Positions 36,940 through 45,467 of a DNA stretch of 64,000 nt are shown here, piece after piece. Below the pieces are notes generated by a model. That model did not search any database. It had not been told where the DNA came from and saw only the letters and a list, made by a program, of their open reading frames with translations. The position numbers and the translations under genes were made by a program. The stretch's first letter is position 1, and every line of letters starts with the position of its first letter. The stretch lies in assembly GCF_900104115.1 (NCBI RefSeq), contig NZ_FNJM01000001.1, positions 453,374-517,373 on the forward strand, in the 5' to 3' direction. Origin of the DNA: Clostridium gasigenes. Lineage in GTDB: Bacteria > Bacillota > Clostridia > Clostridiales > Clostridiaceae.

Positions 36940-37707
36940 GTGGAATATACGGTGCAAAAATTAGGAAAGTTAGCAGGTATTAGTACTAGAACCCTTAGGT
37001 ATTACCATGAAATAGATATTCTAAGACCAGCAAGAATTAATTCATCAGGATATCGTATTTATGGTCAAGCAGAAGTTGATATGTTGCAGCAAATATTATT
37101 TTATAGAGAGCTTGGACTAGGATTAAATGATATAAAAAATATAATAAATGAACCGACCTTTGATGGAGGAAATGCATTAGTAGAACATCGCAGGAAGCTC
37201 CTAGAAAAAAGAGAACAATTAGATTTGTTAATAGCTAATGTTGATAAAACTATAGTTTCTCAAAGTGGAGGGATTAATATGAAAAATAAAGAAAAATTTG
37301 AGGGATTTAAAGAAAAAATGATTTCGGATAATGAAAAGAAATATGGGAGTGAAATACGTAGCAAATATGGTGATGATGCTGTAAATAAATCAAATCAAAA
37401 AATAAAAGGTATGACGCAAGAGCAACATGATGAAGTTACAAGACTTGAAGAGGAGATTACTTTAAATCTTAATGAAGCCTTTAAAACTGGAAATCCAGAG
37501 AGTGAAATTGCTCAGAGGGTAGCAGAGCTGCATAAAAAATGGTTGTGTTATTATTGGGGAACTTATAGCAAAGAAGCTCATGCAAATATTGCACAAATGT
37601 ATGTATGTGATGAAAGATTTACAGCTTATTATGATAAAGAAAATCCAGGCGCAGCTGAATTTTTAAGAGATACAATTTTAATTTATACAGGAACGAATCA
37701 ATCATAA
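36940..37707 (+). CDS. MerR family regulator with TipAS drug-binding domain
   Basis: Transcription activator, 255 residues. The N-terminal MerR winged helix (TVQKLGKLAGISTRTLRYYHE) and coiled coil end near residue 110. The rest is a TipAS domain (KFEGFKEKMISDNEKKYGSE, then KKWLCYYWGTYSKEAHANIA and AEFLRDTILIY), which in Streptomyces TipAL captures thiopeptide antibiotics. GTG start with AAGGAGG 8 bases upstream. A 19-bp-spacer promoter with an internal dyad just upstream indicates autoregulation. No transporter gene is adjacent in the same direction; rluF follows after 56 bases. Ligand unknown. Confidence 0.93.
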   Translation: MEYTVQKLGKLAGISTRTLRYYHEIDILRPARINSSGYRIYGQAEVDMLQQILFYRELGLGLNDIKNIINEPTFDGGNALVEHRRKLLEKREQLDLLIANVDKTIVSQSGGINMKNKEKFEGFKEKMISDNEKKYGSEIRSKYGDDAVNKSNQKIKGMTQEQHDEVTRLEEEITLNLNEAFKTGNPESEIAQRVAELHKKWLCYYWGTYSKEAHANIAQMYVCDERFTAYYDKENPGAAEFLRDTILIYTGTNQS

Positions 37708-37763
37708 ATTAATCAAATAAAATAAGGAATATTTATTGTTCCATAAAGGATTGAATTTTTAAC

Positions 37764-38444
37764 ATGAGGATAAATAAACTTTTAAGTAATATGGGTTTTT
37801 GTTCAAGAAAAGAAGCTAGTAGATTTATTGAAGATAATAGAGTAATAGTAAATGGAGAACTTTGCATACAGGGGCAATGGGTAGAGGAAGATGATGTTGT
37901 TTTTATTGATAATGAACTTATTACTCCTAAGGAAAAAATTTATATTGCATTAAATAAACCCGTAGGGATTACTTGTACAGCAGAAAAGACAGTGCAAAAT
38001 AACATAATTAGTTTTATGAATTATAAGGACTATATATTTCCTGTAGGCAGACTAGATAAAGAATCTCAAGGATTAATATTAATGACAAATGATGGAGACC
38101 TAGCAAATAAAATTTTAGAATCAGAAAATGAACATGAAAAAGAATATATAGTAACTGTTAATAAGCCTTTTGATGATGAATTTATAAAAGGAATGGCTGA
38201 GGGAGTAAACATTCTTGGAACTTTAACAAGAGTTTGCAAAGTTACTAGAGTTAATGAGGATACTTTTAAAATTATTTTAACGCAAGGACTTAATAAACAA
38301 ATTCGTAGAATGAGTAAAGTTTTTGGATATACTGTTATAGGTCTTAAGCGTATTAGAATTATGAATATAAAAATTAATGGTATAGAAAATGGTAAGTGGA
38401 GAAATCTTACAGAGGAAGAAATATTAGAACTTAGAAAGTGTTAA
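37764..38444 (+). CDS. rluF: 23S rRNA pseudouridine synthase, RluF type
   Basis: Isomerises uridine to pseudouridine in 23S rRNA; the RsuA/RluB/E/F family. The S4 RNA-binding domain is at the N-terminus (RINKLLSNMGFCSRKEASRF), followed by the catalytic domain with the Asp in FPVGRLDKESQGLILMTNDG and the family segment QGLNKQIRRMSKVFGY. The TCTAEKTVQNNIISFMNYKD segment fits RluF rather than RsuA. The ribosome binding site is weak (AAAGGA 13 bases before ATG), but the start is fixed by the S4 domain. Monocistronic or cotranscribed with the merR gene. Confidence 0.88.
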   Translation: MRINKLLSNMGFCSRKEASRFIEDNRVIVNGELCIQGQWVEEDDVVFIDNELITPKEKIYIALNKPVGITCTAEKTVQNNIISFMNYKDYIFPVGRLDKESQGLILMTNDGDLANKILESENEHEKEYIVTVNKPFDDEFIKGMAEGVNILGTLTRVCKVTRVNEDTFKIILTQGLNKQIRRMSKVFGYTVIGLKRIRIMNIKINGIENGKWRNLTEEEILELRKC

Positions 38445-38479
38445 TACAAATCTTTCATTATCTTAAAGGACATGTATCT

Positions 38480-38513
38480 GTGAGTCAAGTAGCTATTTTT
38501 TTGAAGATTTTTT
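38480..38513. repeat. Dispersed palindromic repeat, right arm
   Basis: TGAGTCAAGTAGCTATTTTT then TTGAAGATT resembles the family right arm, after rluF. Confidence 0.45.
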
Positions 38514-38657
38514 AATAGGAAATGAAAGTAGCATATCTGAAAAGGTTGAAAATAGAATATCATAAATATGGAATTAGATGAGTTATATATTTTTATAGAC
38601 TTTTCGATACTGCTACTATGCAATTAAAATAAAAATATAGAAAATATAGAAAATATA

Positions 38658-38687
38658 TTGACAAAATACAATAATATACAATATACT
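38658..38687 (+). promoter_or_regulatory. Promoter of the leader ORF and second ABC pair
   Basis: TTGACA (38658-38663), 18-base spacer, TATACT (38682-38687). The predicted RNA would begin near 38694, about 47 bases before the leader ORF and about 420 bases before the exporter genes. Confidence 0.7.
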
Positions 38688-38740
38688 AAGATAGTAGTTT
38701 GAAATATAAAAATTACAAAAAATAGTAAGGAGGTAGGATT

Positions 38741-38851
38741 ATGTTGGATTTAATGTTTGGAATTAAAAGAACAAACAATAAAAATAAAAAATTATATAAT
38801 GTGAGAAATATTTATAGCCCTATCTCAATAGTAGAGTATAAAGCTAATTAG
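38741..38851 (+). CDS. Leader peptide, 36 residues (BmrB-like candidate)
   Basis: The peptide begins MLDLMFGIKRTNNKNKKLYN and ends in VEYKAN. AAGGAGG lies 7 bases before the ATG, a strong site. No domain is recognised. Position is the main evidence: a good promoter upstream, then this ORF, then two hairpin terminators with interchangeable arms, then a BmrCD-like heterodimeric exporter. The last codons (AAA GCT AAT TAG) form half of a perfect palindrome, so ribosomes on them would alter the downstream fold. In Bacillus subtilis bmrB plays this part for bmrCD. Function as a leader is inference. Confidence 0.7.
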   Translation: MLDLMFGIKRTNNKNKKLYNVRNIYSPISIVEYKAN

Positions 38852-38878
38852 CTTTAGGTTTTATTATAATTTAGCTTT
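38840..38878 (+). promoter_or_regulatory. Competing pairing segments at the leader ORF stop
   Basis: AAAGCTAA (38840-38847) can pair with TTAGCTTT at 38848-38855 or with the second TTAGCTTT at 38871-38878. The first segment is within the last codons of the leader ORF. Confidence 0.5.
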
Positions 38879-38888
38879 TGAAAAAACA

Positions 38889-38922
38889 AAGGTTATGGGC
38901 TATTGCTCATGACCTTTTATTA
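38889..38922 (+). terminator. Leader hairpin 1 (attenuator terminator)
   Basis: AAGGTTATGGGC (38889-38900) pairs over 12 bases with GCTCATGACCTT (38905-38916), loop TATT, then TTATTATTTT. Confidence 0.8.
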
Positions 38923-39007
38923 TTTTATATTTTAAGATGTATATTAAGTGATTCTTGGCTTTAGATGAAATTTACTTGAAATGAAAATATACTCTTTAAT
39001 ATAGTTT

Positions 39008-39036
39008 AAGGTCATGGTGAATCCATGACCTTTTTT
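39008..39036 (+). terminator. Leader hairpin 2 (attenuator terminator)
   Basis: AAGGTCATGG (39008-39017) pairs perfectly with CCATGACCTT (39023-39032), followed by a run of T. Its left arm is also perfectly complementary over 9 bases to the right arm of hairpin 1 (CATGACCTT, 38908-38916). Confidence 0.85.
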
Positions 39037-39111
39037 GATTCTAAGTAGAAAATAGGTTGTTTCAAAAAAATGACTTATAGAAGTAAACAGAATAAAGAGG
39101 GGGAAGAGCGT

Positions 39112-40848
39112 ATGTTTAGAGTATTAAAATATGTCTTAAGACATAAGGTTAGTTTGATAATTGGAAGCTTATCTATGATATTAATAATTGGGATAGATTT
39201 ATGTGTACCATATCTTCAAAAAATATTTTTAGATGAAGGTATTACAGGTGGAGATACCACTGTTATTATACCAATTATAGTAGCTTTTTTATTAATATCA
39301 ATAGTGAAAGCTATACTTGGGTATTTAAAAGAGTATCTTTACGATATTACTAGTAGTGAAGTTCACGCTGAAATAAAGAAAGATATTTTTAATCATATTC
39401 AAGGGTTAGAATTTAAATATTTTGATGAAATGAATACTGGAGAGTTAATGACAAGAATTGGAGAAGATGCAGAAAATATATGGCAAACAATTGGATTTGG
39501 ATTAAGGTTATTTGTAGAAAATATATTATATTTTGTTTTATCTACAATAATTCTTTTTTATCTTAATTGGAAATTAGCATTAGCTTGTGTTGTAATTATG
39601 ATACCAATAGGATTTATTGCAATTAAACTTGAAAAAAAGTTTGGTGAGTGCTATGGGAAAATAAGTGATAAAACAGCAGAAATAAATACTACTGCACAAG
39701 AGAATATAGCAGGGGTTAGGCTAGTTAAAGCCTTTGCAAGAGAAAAACATGAAGTAACAAAGTTTTTGAAAATGAATAGATCCTATTATGATTTAAATAT
39801 TCAACAAGCAAAGATCGTAGGAAAATATTTTCCACCTATAGAGTTTTTAACAAATATATCTCTTGTAATAATGATAATTTTAGGTGGGTATTTTGTAATA
39901 AATGAAGAAATTACATTAGGGGTGTTAGTGGCTTTTAGTGGATACATTTGGAACTTAATTTGGCCAATGAGGATGTTAGGATATTTAACAGATATTTTAT
40001 CAAGAAACTCAGCATCAGCTAAAAAAATATTTGCCATAATAGATAGAGAATCAAAAGTTGTAAGTAAGAAATATGGATATGAGGCAAAAAGTATTAAAGG
40101 TGAAATAGAATTTAAAAATGTAACATTTAAATATAATGATATAGATGTTCTAAAAGATATAAATCTTATTGTACCTAGTGGAAGTACAGTGGCTATTATG
40201 GGTACAACGGGTTCTGGAAAATCTACTTTGATAAATTTGATTGGAAGGTATTATGATGTATACAAGGGTGAGGTTTTAGTTGATAAGGTAAATGTTAAAG
40301 ATTATAACTTAAACATGCTAAGAAGCCATATGGCAATTGTTCCTCAAGATACATTTCTTTTCTCAGATTCTATAATAAATAATATTAAATTTAGTAGTGA
40401 TAAAGCTAGTGAAGAAGATGTGATTAATATTTGCAGAGCAGCTTGTTGTTTAGATTTTATAGAAAATCTTGAAGAAGGTTTTAATTCAGAAATAGGAGAA
40501 AGAGGTCTTGGATTATCGGGAGGACAAAAACAAAGAATAGCTATTGCAAGAGCTTTGCTTAGAGATGCATCTTTGTTAATTTTAGATGATTCAACATCTG
40601 CATTAGATACAGAAACGGAACAAACTTTATTAACTAATTTAAATAATAGAGAAAAAACTTGTACAACATTTATTATAGCTCATAGAATTTCAGCAGTGAA
40701 AAATGCGGATATAATAATATATATTGAAGATGGACAAATAAAGGAAAAAGGAAATCATAAAGAGTTGCTTCAAAAAAAGGGAGCATATTATGATATATAT
40801 TGTGAACAATTTAAGGATTTTGAGACAATTAAAAAAGAGGTGATATAA
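39112..40848 (+). CDS. Heterodimeric ABC exporter, degenerate-site subunit (BmrC-like)
   Basis: Six membrane helices (residues 1-300) and a nucleotide-binding domain. Walker A is GTTGSGKST and the signature GLSGGQKQ is normal; Walker B ends LLILDDSTSALD, with Asp replacing the catalytic Glu, while the H-loop His is kept (IAHRISAV). This is the BmrC-type pattern. I chose the ATG at 39112 because AGGGGGAAG lies 5 bases before it; the ATG at 39070 has no site. It directly abuts the next gene. The attenuator-like leader suggests induction by ribosome-blocking drugs. Substrate is not known. Confidence 0.9.
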   Translation: MFRVLKYVLRHKVSLIIGSLSMILIIGIDLCVPYLQKIFLDEGITGGDTTVIIPIIVAFLLISIVKAILGYLKEYLYDITSSEVHAEIKKDIFNHIQGLEFKYFDEMNTGELMTRIGEDAENIWQTIGFGLRLFVENILYFVLSTIILFYLNWKLALACVVIMIPIGFIAIKLEKKFGECYGKISDKTAEINTTAQENIAGVRLVKAFAREKHEVTKFLKMNRSYYDLNIQQAKIVGKYFPPIEFLTNISLVIMIILGGYFVINEEITLGVLVAFSGYIWNLIWPMRMLGYLTDILSRNSASAKKIFAIIDRESKVVSKKYGYEAKSIKGEIEFKNVTFKYNDIDVLKDINLIVPSGSTVAIMGTTGSGKSTLINLIGRYYDVYKGEVLVDKVNVKDYNLNMLRSHMAIVPQDTFLFSDSIINNIKFSSDKASEEDVINICRAACCLDFIENLEEGFNSEIGERGLGLSGGQKQRIAIARALLRDASLLILDDSTSALDTETEQTLLTNLNNREKTCTTFIIAHRISAVKNADIIIYIEDGQIKEKGNHKELLQKKGAYYDIYCEQFKDFETIKKEVI

Positions 40849-42636
40849 TTGGGTAAAAATACAATGAATTCAGATGAAAAGATTACAAGAAGAGGCAAAG
40901 GCGAACTTATAAAAAGACTATTAGTATATCTTAAACCATATAAATGGAAATCGATAGTAGTAATATTTTTAATGTTATTTGTAATACTTTGCGGAGTAAT
41001 AAACCCATATTTGTTAAAAATTGCTATAGATAGCAATGTAGCTAATAATGATATAAGAGGACTACTTAAAATTGGGTTCTTATTAGTAGTTATTAATTTA
41101 ATATCTTGGGTAATTTCAAGAATAAGATGGAAAATGATATCTGAAATAACAAATAATATATTAGTTAATATAAGACATGAACTATATTCGCATATACAAA
41201 AACTCTCTTTTGATTTTTTTGATAATAGACCTGTAGGGAAAATATTAGCAAGGGTAGTTGGGGATGTTAATACTCTTAAGAACCTATTTGATCAAAGTAT
41301 TCAATCTTTAATACCAGAATTATTAAATTTAGTTTTTGTAGCTATAGTAATGCTTATATTAAATGTGAAACTAGCACTTGCTTGTATAACATTACTTCCA
41401 TTTTTAGCTTTGGCTATGTTTGTAATAGAAACATATTCAAGAAGAAGATGGGAAGTGTATAGAAACAAACGTTCAAATTTAAATGCATTTACTCATGAAG
41501 AATTCTCAGGGGTTAAAGTAGTTCAATCTTTTGCTAAAGAAGATTACACAGAAGAAAAATTTGCAGAATTAGTTAAAGATCAACAAAAATCATTTAATAG
41601 AGCTGTAAGACTTAATGATTTATTTTGGCCATTAGTTGAATTATCTTGGGGAATGGGAATTGTAATAGTCTTTGCAGTGGGATATAAATTAATTCTTAGT
41701 GGAGAAATACAAATAGGTACATTAATTGCATTTTCTATGTACACGGGAATGTTTTGGAGACCTATAATGAATTTATCTAACTTTTATAATACTTTAATAA
41801 CAAACTTTTCAGCAGCAGATAGAATATTTGATATTTTAGATATAAATCCAGATATTGAGAATGTTGAAGGTGCAGAAAAGATGTCTGAAATTAAAGGGGA
41901 TGTTGAATTTAAAAATGTAGCTTTTTCTTATAATAAGAATTCAGAAGTTTTAAGAAATATTAACTTTAAAGTTAGTTCAGGGGAAAAGATAGCCTTAGTA
42001 GGTAGTACAGGGGCTGGGAAGTCTACAATAGTTTCTTTATTAAGTAGATTTTATGATGTAACTTCTGGTGAAATTTTAGTAGATAATAAAAATATAAAAA
42101 ATGTTAATTTAGAGTCTTATAGAAGCCAAATGGGAATAATGCTTCAAGATACATTTCTATTTTCATCAACTATTATGGAAAATATAAGATATGGAAGGCT
42201 TGATGCTACTGATGAAGAAGTTATTTTAGCGGCAAAAGCCGTGAATGCCCATGAGTTTATAAGTAAATTAGAAAATGGATATAACACTGAGGTTAATGAA
42301 AGAGGCTCAAGGTTATCATTAGGTCAAAGACAACTAGTTTCATTTGCTAGAGCACTTTTAGCTAACCCAAGAATATTAATACTTGATGAAGCAACTTCTA
42401 ATATTGATACTCAAACTGAGAAATTAGTTCAAAGGGGAATAGAGAAATTACTACAAGGGAGAACCTCTTTTGTTATCGCTCATAGATTATCAACTATAAG
42501 AGATTGCGATAAAATAATGGTTGTAGAAGATGGTGAAATTGTAGAAGCTGGAAGCCATAATGAATTGTTAGAAAAGAAAGAACTATATTATAATCTTTAT
42601 ATGGCTCAATATAAATTTTTAAATGAAGGAGCTTAA
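40849..42636 (+). CDS. Heterodimeric ABC exporter, catalytic-site subunit (BmrD-like)
   Basis: Partner of the preceding gene. Six membrane helices and a nucleotide-binding domain with Walker A GSTGAGKST, Walker B ILILDEATSNID with the catalytic Glu, and H-loop IAHRLSTI. The signature is altered to LSLGQRQ, which faces the degenerate site in the dimer. The start is TTG at 40849, immediately after the previous stop, with GAGGTG 6 bases upstream; an in-frame ATG follows five codons later. A terminator at 42646-42697 closes the operon. Confidence 0.92.
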   Translation: MGKNTMNSDEKITRRGKGELIKRLLVYLKPYKWKSIVVIFLMLFVILCGVINPYLLKIAIDSNVANNDIRGLLKIGFLLVVINLISWVISRIRWKMISEITNNILVNIRHELYSHIQKLSFDFFDNRPVGKILARVVGDVNTLKNLFDQSIQSLIPELLNLVFVAIVMLILNVKLALACITLLPFLALAMFVIETYSRRRWEVYRNKRSNLNAFTHEEFSGVKVVQSFAKEDYTEEKFAELVKDQQKSFNRAVRLNDLFWPLVELSWGMGIVIVFAVGYKLILSGEIQIGTLIAFSMYTGMFWRPIMNLSNFYNTLITNFSAADRIFDILDINPDIENVEGAEKMSEIKGDVEFKNVAFSYNKNSEVLRNINFKVSSGEKIALVGSTGAGKSTIVSLLSRFYDVTSGEILVDNKNIKNVNLESYRSQMGIMLQDTFLFSSTIMENIRYGRLDATDEEVILAAKAVNAHEFISKLENGYNTEVNERGSRLSLGQRQLVSFARALLANPRILILDEATSNIDTQTEKLVQRGIEKLLQGRTSFVIAHRLSTIRDCDKIMVVEDGEIVEAGSHNELLEKKELYYNLYMAQYKFLNEGA

Positions 42637-42645
42637 AGTATAGTA

Positions 42646-42697
42646 AAATAAAGTTTGGCACTCATACTATTTAAATATGAGTGCTTTATTTTTTTAG
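42646..42697 (+). terminator. Rho-independent terminator
   Basis: GCACTCATA / TATGAGTGC, extended by AATAAAG/CTTTATT, followed by a T run. Confidence 0.88.
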
Positions 42698-42770
42698 TTG
42701 AGAATAATAAAACAATTGATACATATAATTAAACATAATAAAAAAAATGAAGACTAAGGAGAGATTTTAT

Positions 42771-42881
42771 ATGAGTATATATGTATTAATTGATTATGTT
42801 GAAGAATGTTTTAATAGAGGTGTTGAGCCAACATTTGAAGGATTACATAACTTTAAAAAAATAATTATTAATAAAGTATAA
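42771..42881 (+). CDS. Small ORF, 36 residues, unknown
   Basis: The peptide begins MSIYVLIDYVEECFNRGVEP and ends in FKKIIINKV. AAGGAGA lies 8 bases before the ATG, a strong site, and the gene is bracketed by its own upstream and downstream terminators (42646 and 42961). The sequence is acidic at the front and basic at the end, soluble, with one Cys; no signal peptide and no known domain. It could be a small regulatory protein. It sits between the exporter pair and the glucose PTS gene, but it is not obviously a leader for ptsG because a strong terminator intervenes. Confidence 0.6.
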   Translation: MSIYVLIDYVEECFNRGVEPTFEGLHNFKKIIINKV

Positions 42882-42895
42882 AAATAAATAGAGTT

Positions 42896-42954
42896 AAGTC
42901 ACTTGAAAAAAATAACAAACTAGCAAGTTGATTTATTATTTTTTCCAATTGCCT
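42896..42954. repeat. Dispersed palindromic repeat, full copy
   Basis: AAGTCACTTGAAAAAAATAA with CAAACTAGCAAG as left arm and TTATTATTTTTTCCAATTGC as right arm, after the 36-residue ORF. Confidence 0.6.
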
Positions 42955-42960
42955 AAAATA

Positions 42961-43008
42961 AAATACCTAAGCCTACTATATTTAATAGTAGGCTTAGGTA
43001 TTTTTTTA
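42961..43008 (+). terminator. Strong rho-independent terminator
   Basis: AAATACCTAAGCCTACTA / TAGTAGGCTTAGGTATTT, 18-base perfect stem, followed by T. I saw no RAT antiterminator sequence next to it. Confidence 0.9.
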
Positions 43009-43184
43009 TGTTTTAAGATAGTAGTGCAAAATATTTCTATTATTTACAAGTAGAATTTAAGGTTATTATAAAGAAAATTAGAGAAAATAGTAATGTATAT
43101 AAGATATATACGGAAATATATCAAAAAAACAAGCTATCATAATAGTTGTTTTTAAGAAGAATTAAAGAAAGGAGTATTAATAAT

Positions 43185-45224
43185 ATGGGAAAAAAACTTT
43201 TTGGCGTTTTACAAAGAATAGGTAAAGCTTTAATGTTACCAGTTGCATTATTACCAGCAGCAGGGCTATTACTTGGGATTGGTACAATGTTTCAAAATCC
43301 AGATTTTTTAGTAAGAGTTCCAGCATTGGGAGCAGATTGGTTTCAAACTGTAGCCACAATAATGGCACAATCAGGGGATGTTATTTTTGGTAATCTACCT
43401 CTGATTTTTGCAGTTGGCGTAGCTATTGGATTAAGTGATGGAGATGGAGTTGCGGGGCTTGCAGCAATAGTTGGGTTTCTAATTTTAAGTGTAACTATGG
43501 GTATAGCGGCAGGTGTTACTGCAGACGTAGTTAAAGGAAACCCAATGTATGCAATGGTACTTGGAATTCCAACACTGCAAACGGGGGTATTTGGTGGTAT
43601 TATTATAGGTATTATTGCTTCGGCATTATATAAGAGGTTCTATACTATTGAATTACCGGCATTTTTAGGATTCTTTGCAGGTAAAAGATTTGTACCAATT
43701 GTAACAGCAGCATCAGCAGTTATATTGGGAGTGGCTATGACATTTATATGGCCACCAATTCAAAATGCATTGTTAGGTTTTTCAAGGAGTATGATAGATA
43801 CAAATCAAACATTGGCAGCATTTATATTTGGATTAATTGAAAGAGCATTAATTCCATTTGGATTACATCATATTTGGTATAATCCATTCTGGTATCAATT
43901 TGGAGAATACACAAATAAGGCAGGACAATTAATTCTTGGAGATCAAAACATATTTATGGCTCAATTAAGGGATGGAGTACCATTTACAGCAGGTACATTT
44001 ATGACAGGTAAATTCCCTTTTATGATGTTTGGGTTGCCAGCAGCAGCAGCAGCTATGTACAGTGAAGCGAAAACAGAAAATAAAAAAGTTGCAGCTGGAA
44101 TATTATTCTCAGCAGCATTAACTTCGTTTCTAACAGGAATTACAGAACCGATAGAGTTTGCATTCCTATTTGTTGCACCTTTATTATTTGCAGTTCATTG
44201 TGTATTTGCAGGGCTATCATTTATGATAATGCAAATATTAAATGTAAAAATAGGGCTAACTTTCTCCGGAGGTATAATAGATTATGTTCTATTTGGAGTA
44301 ATTCCAAATAGAACAAGATGGTGGCTTGTTATACCAGTAGGACTTGTATTTGCGGTACTTTATTATTTCGGATTTAGGTTCTTTATTAGGAAGTTCAATT
44401 TAGCAACTCCTGGTAGAGAAGATGTATTAGAAGATGATACTATTGAAGATACAATAAAAAATTCTTTAGCAGTTAATGTTCTTGCAGCTTTAGGGGGAAA
44501 AGAAAATATTAATAATTTAGACGCTTGCATTACCAGACTTAGAGTTATAGTAAATGATAAGGATAAAGTTAATAAAGATAGGCTTAAAAAACTTGGAGCT
44601 GCTGGAGTTATGGAAATTGGGAATAATATTCAAGCGATATTTGGTCCAAAATCAGATATTCTAAAGGGTCAAATTAAGGATGTTATGTCAGGAAAAACAC
44701 CAGTTATTTTGGCAGAAGATATAGTAACATACAAAGAACAAGCAAATAAAGGACTTGAAAAAATTCCAAGTAATATAATAGCACCTTTAACAGGAAGAAT
44801 AGTGAAACTAGAAGAAGTTCCAGATAAGGTGTTTGCAGAAAAAATCATGGGTGATGGTTTTGCTATTGAACCAAAAGATAACATAGTAGTGGCACCAGTA
44901 GATGGAGAGATAGCGATACTGTTTCCAACAAAACATGCAATTGGTATGGTAACAGCTGAAGGATTAGAACTATTAATTCATGTTGGTATAGATACAGTTA
45001 AATTAAATGGAGAAGGATTTAAGGCTTTTGTAAAACAAGGAGATAAAGTAAAAGCTGGAGATAAACTTTTGGAAGTTGATTTTAAGATGATTAAAGAAAA
45101 GGTGCCATCTATTATCACTCCAATAGTATTTTCAAATTTAAATGAAAATCAAGTTGTTCAGATAAATTTAGGAGATGTAAAAGCTGGAAAAGATGTGGCA
45201 TGTATTCTAAGAACTAAAAAGTAG
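43185..45224 (+). CDS. ptsG: Glucose-type PTS transporter EIICBA
   Basis: Takes up and phosphorylates a hexose, probably glucose, using phosphate from HPr. One 679-residue chain with EIIC (about ten membrane spans, residues 1-410; [19 protein letters not shown], and the substrate-region [12 protein letters not shown]), EIIB (430-510) with the phospho-Cys in [11 protein letters not shown] (near 446), and EIIA (540-679) with the phospho-His in [12 protein letters not shown] (near 598). I chose the ATG at 43185, since AAAGGAG lies 10 bases before it; the TTG at 43146 has no site. N-acetylglucosamine is an alternative substrate. Confidence 0.92.
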   Translation: MGKKLFGVLQRIGKALMLPVALLPAAGLLLGIGTMFQNPDFLVRVPALGADWFQTVATIMAQSGDVIFGNLPLIFAVGVAIGLSDGDGVAGLAAIVGFLILSVTMGIAAGVTADVVKGNPMYAMVLGIPTLQTGVFGGIIIGIIASALYKRFYTIELPAFLGFFAGKRFVPIVTAASAVILGVAMTFIWPPIQNALLGFSRSMIDTNQTLAAFIFGLIERALIPFGLHHIWYNPFWYQFGEYTNKAGQLILGDQNIFMAQLRDGVPFTAGTFMTGKFPFMMFGLPAAAAAMYSEAKTENKKVAAGILFSAALTSFLTGITEPIEFAFLFVAPLLFAVHCVFAGLSFMIMQILNVKIGLTFSGGIIDYVLFGVIPNRTRWWLVIPVGLVFAVLYYFGFRFFIRKFNLATPGREDVLEDDTIEDTIKNSLAVNVLAALGGKENINNLDACITRLRVIVNDKDKVNKDRLKKLGAAGVMEIGNNIQAIFGPKSDILKGQIKDVMSGKTPVILAEDIVTYKEQANKGLEKIPSNIIAPLTGRIVKLEEVPDKVFAEKIMGDGFAIEPKDNIVVAPVDGEIAILFPTKHAIGMVTAEGLELLIHVGIDTVKLNGEGFKAFVKQGDKVKAGDKLLEVDFKMIKEKVPSIITPIVFSNLNENQVVQINLGDVKAGKDVACILRTKK

Positions 45225-45344
45225 ACTAGAGAGACAGGTTATTTTAGAAATTTAAAAAGAATAACAAGTAAATGATTAAATATATTAACATATTAGATTG
45301 ATATTTTTTTTAATATACCTTATATAATTGAATAAGTAAGTAAG

Positions 45345-45384
45345 ATAGAGTGCTAATTTTATAAATAGCACTCTATTTTTAATT
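45345..45384 (+). terminator. Rho-independent terminator of ptsG
   Basis: ATAGAGTGCTA / TAGCACTCTAT followed by TTTTAATT. Confidence 0.85.
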
Positions 45385-45467
45385 ATATATATATATAATT
45401 AAAAAAAATGTCGAAAATCTTCATTTTATATAGAAAATAAGGTAAAATATACAATGAGGGGGGAGTT

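Noticed and set aside
36071-38444. Single operon from DedA through RluF
   Set aside because: A strong hairpin at 36739-36773, a repeat element and a separate MerR-type promoter lie between DedA and the regulator gene.
38441-38623. Minus-strand ORF of 60 codons after rluF
   Set aside because: No ribosome binding site, low-complexity Phe/Ser/Ile-rich translation, and it runs through a dispersed repeat arm.
38741-42881. Bacteriocin or peptide-export locus made of small ORFs plus ABC exporters
   Set aside because: Neither small ORF has a double-glycine leader or a Cys/Gly-rich core, and the exporters lack a C39 peptidase domain. A BmrB-like leader fits the first ORF better.
43009-43184. RAT-type antiterminator before ptsG
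   Set aside because: A terminator lies upstream at 42961, but no sequence resembling the conserved RNA antiterminator target overlaps it; it more likely ends the small ORF transcript.
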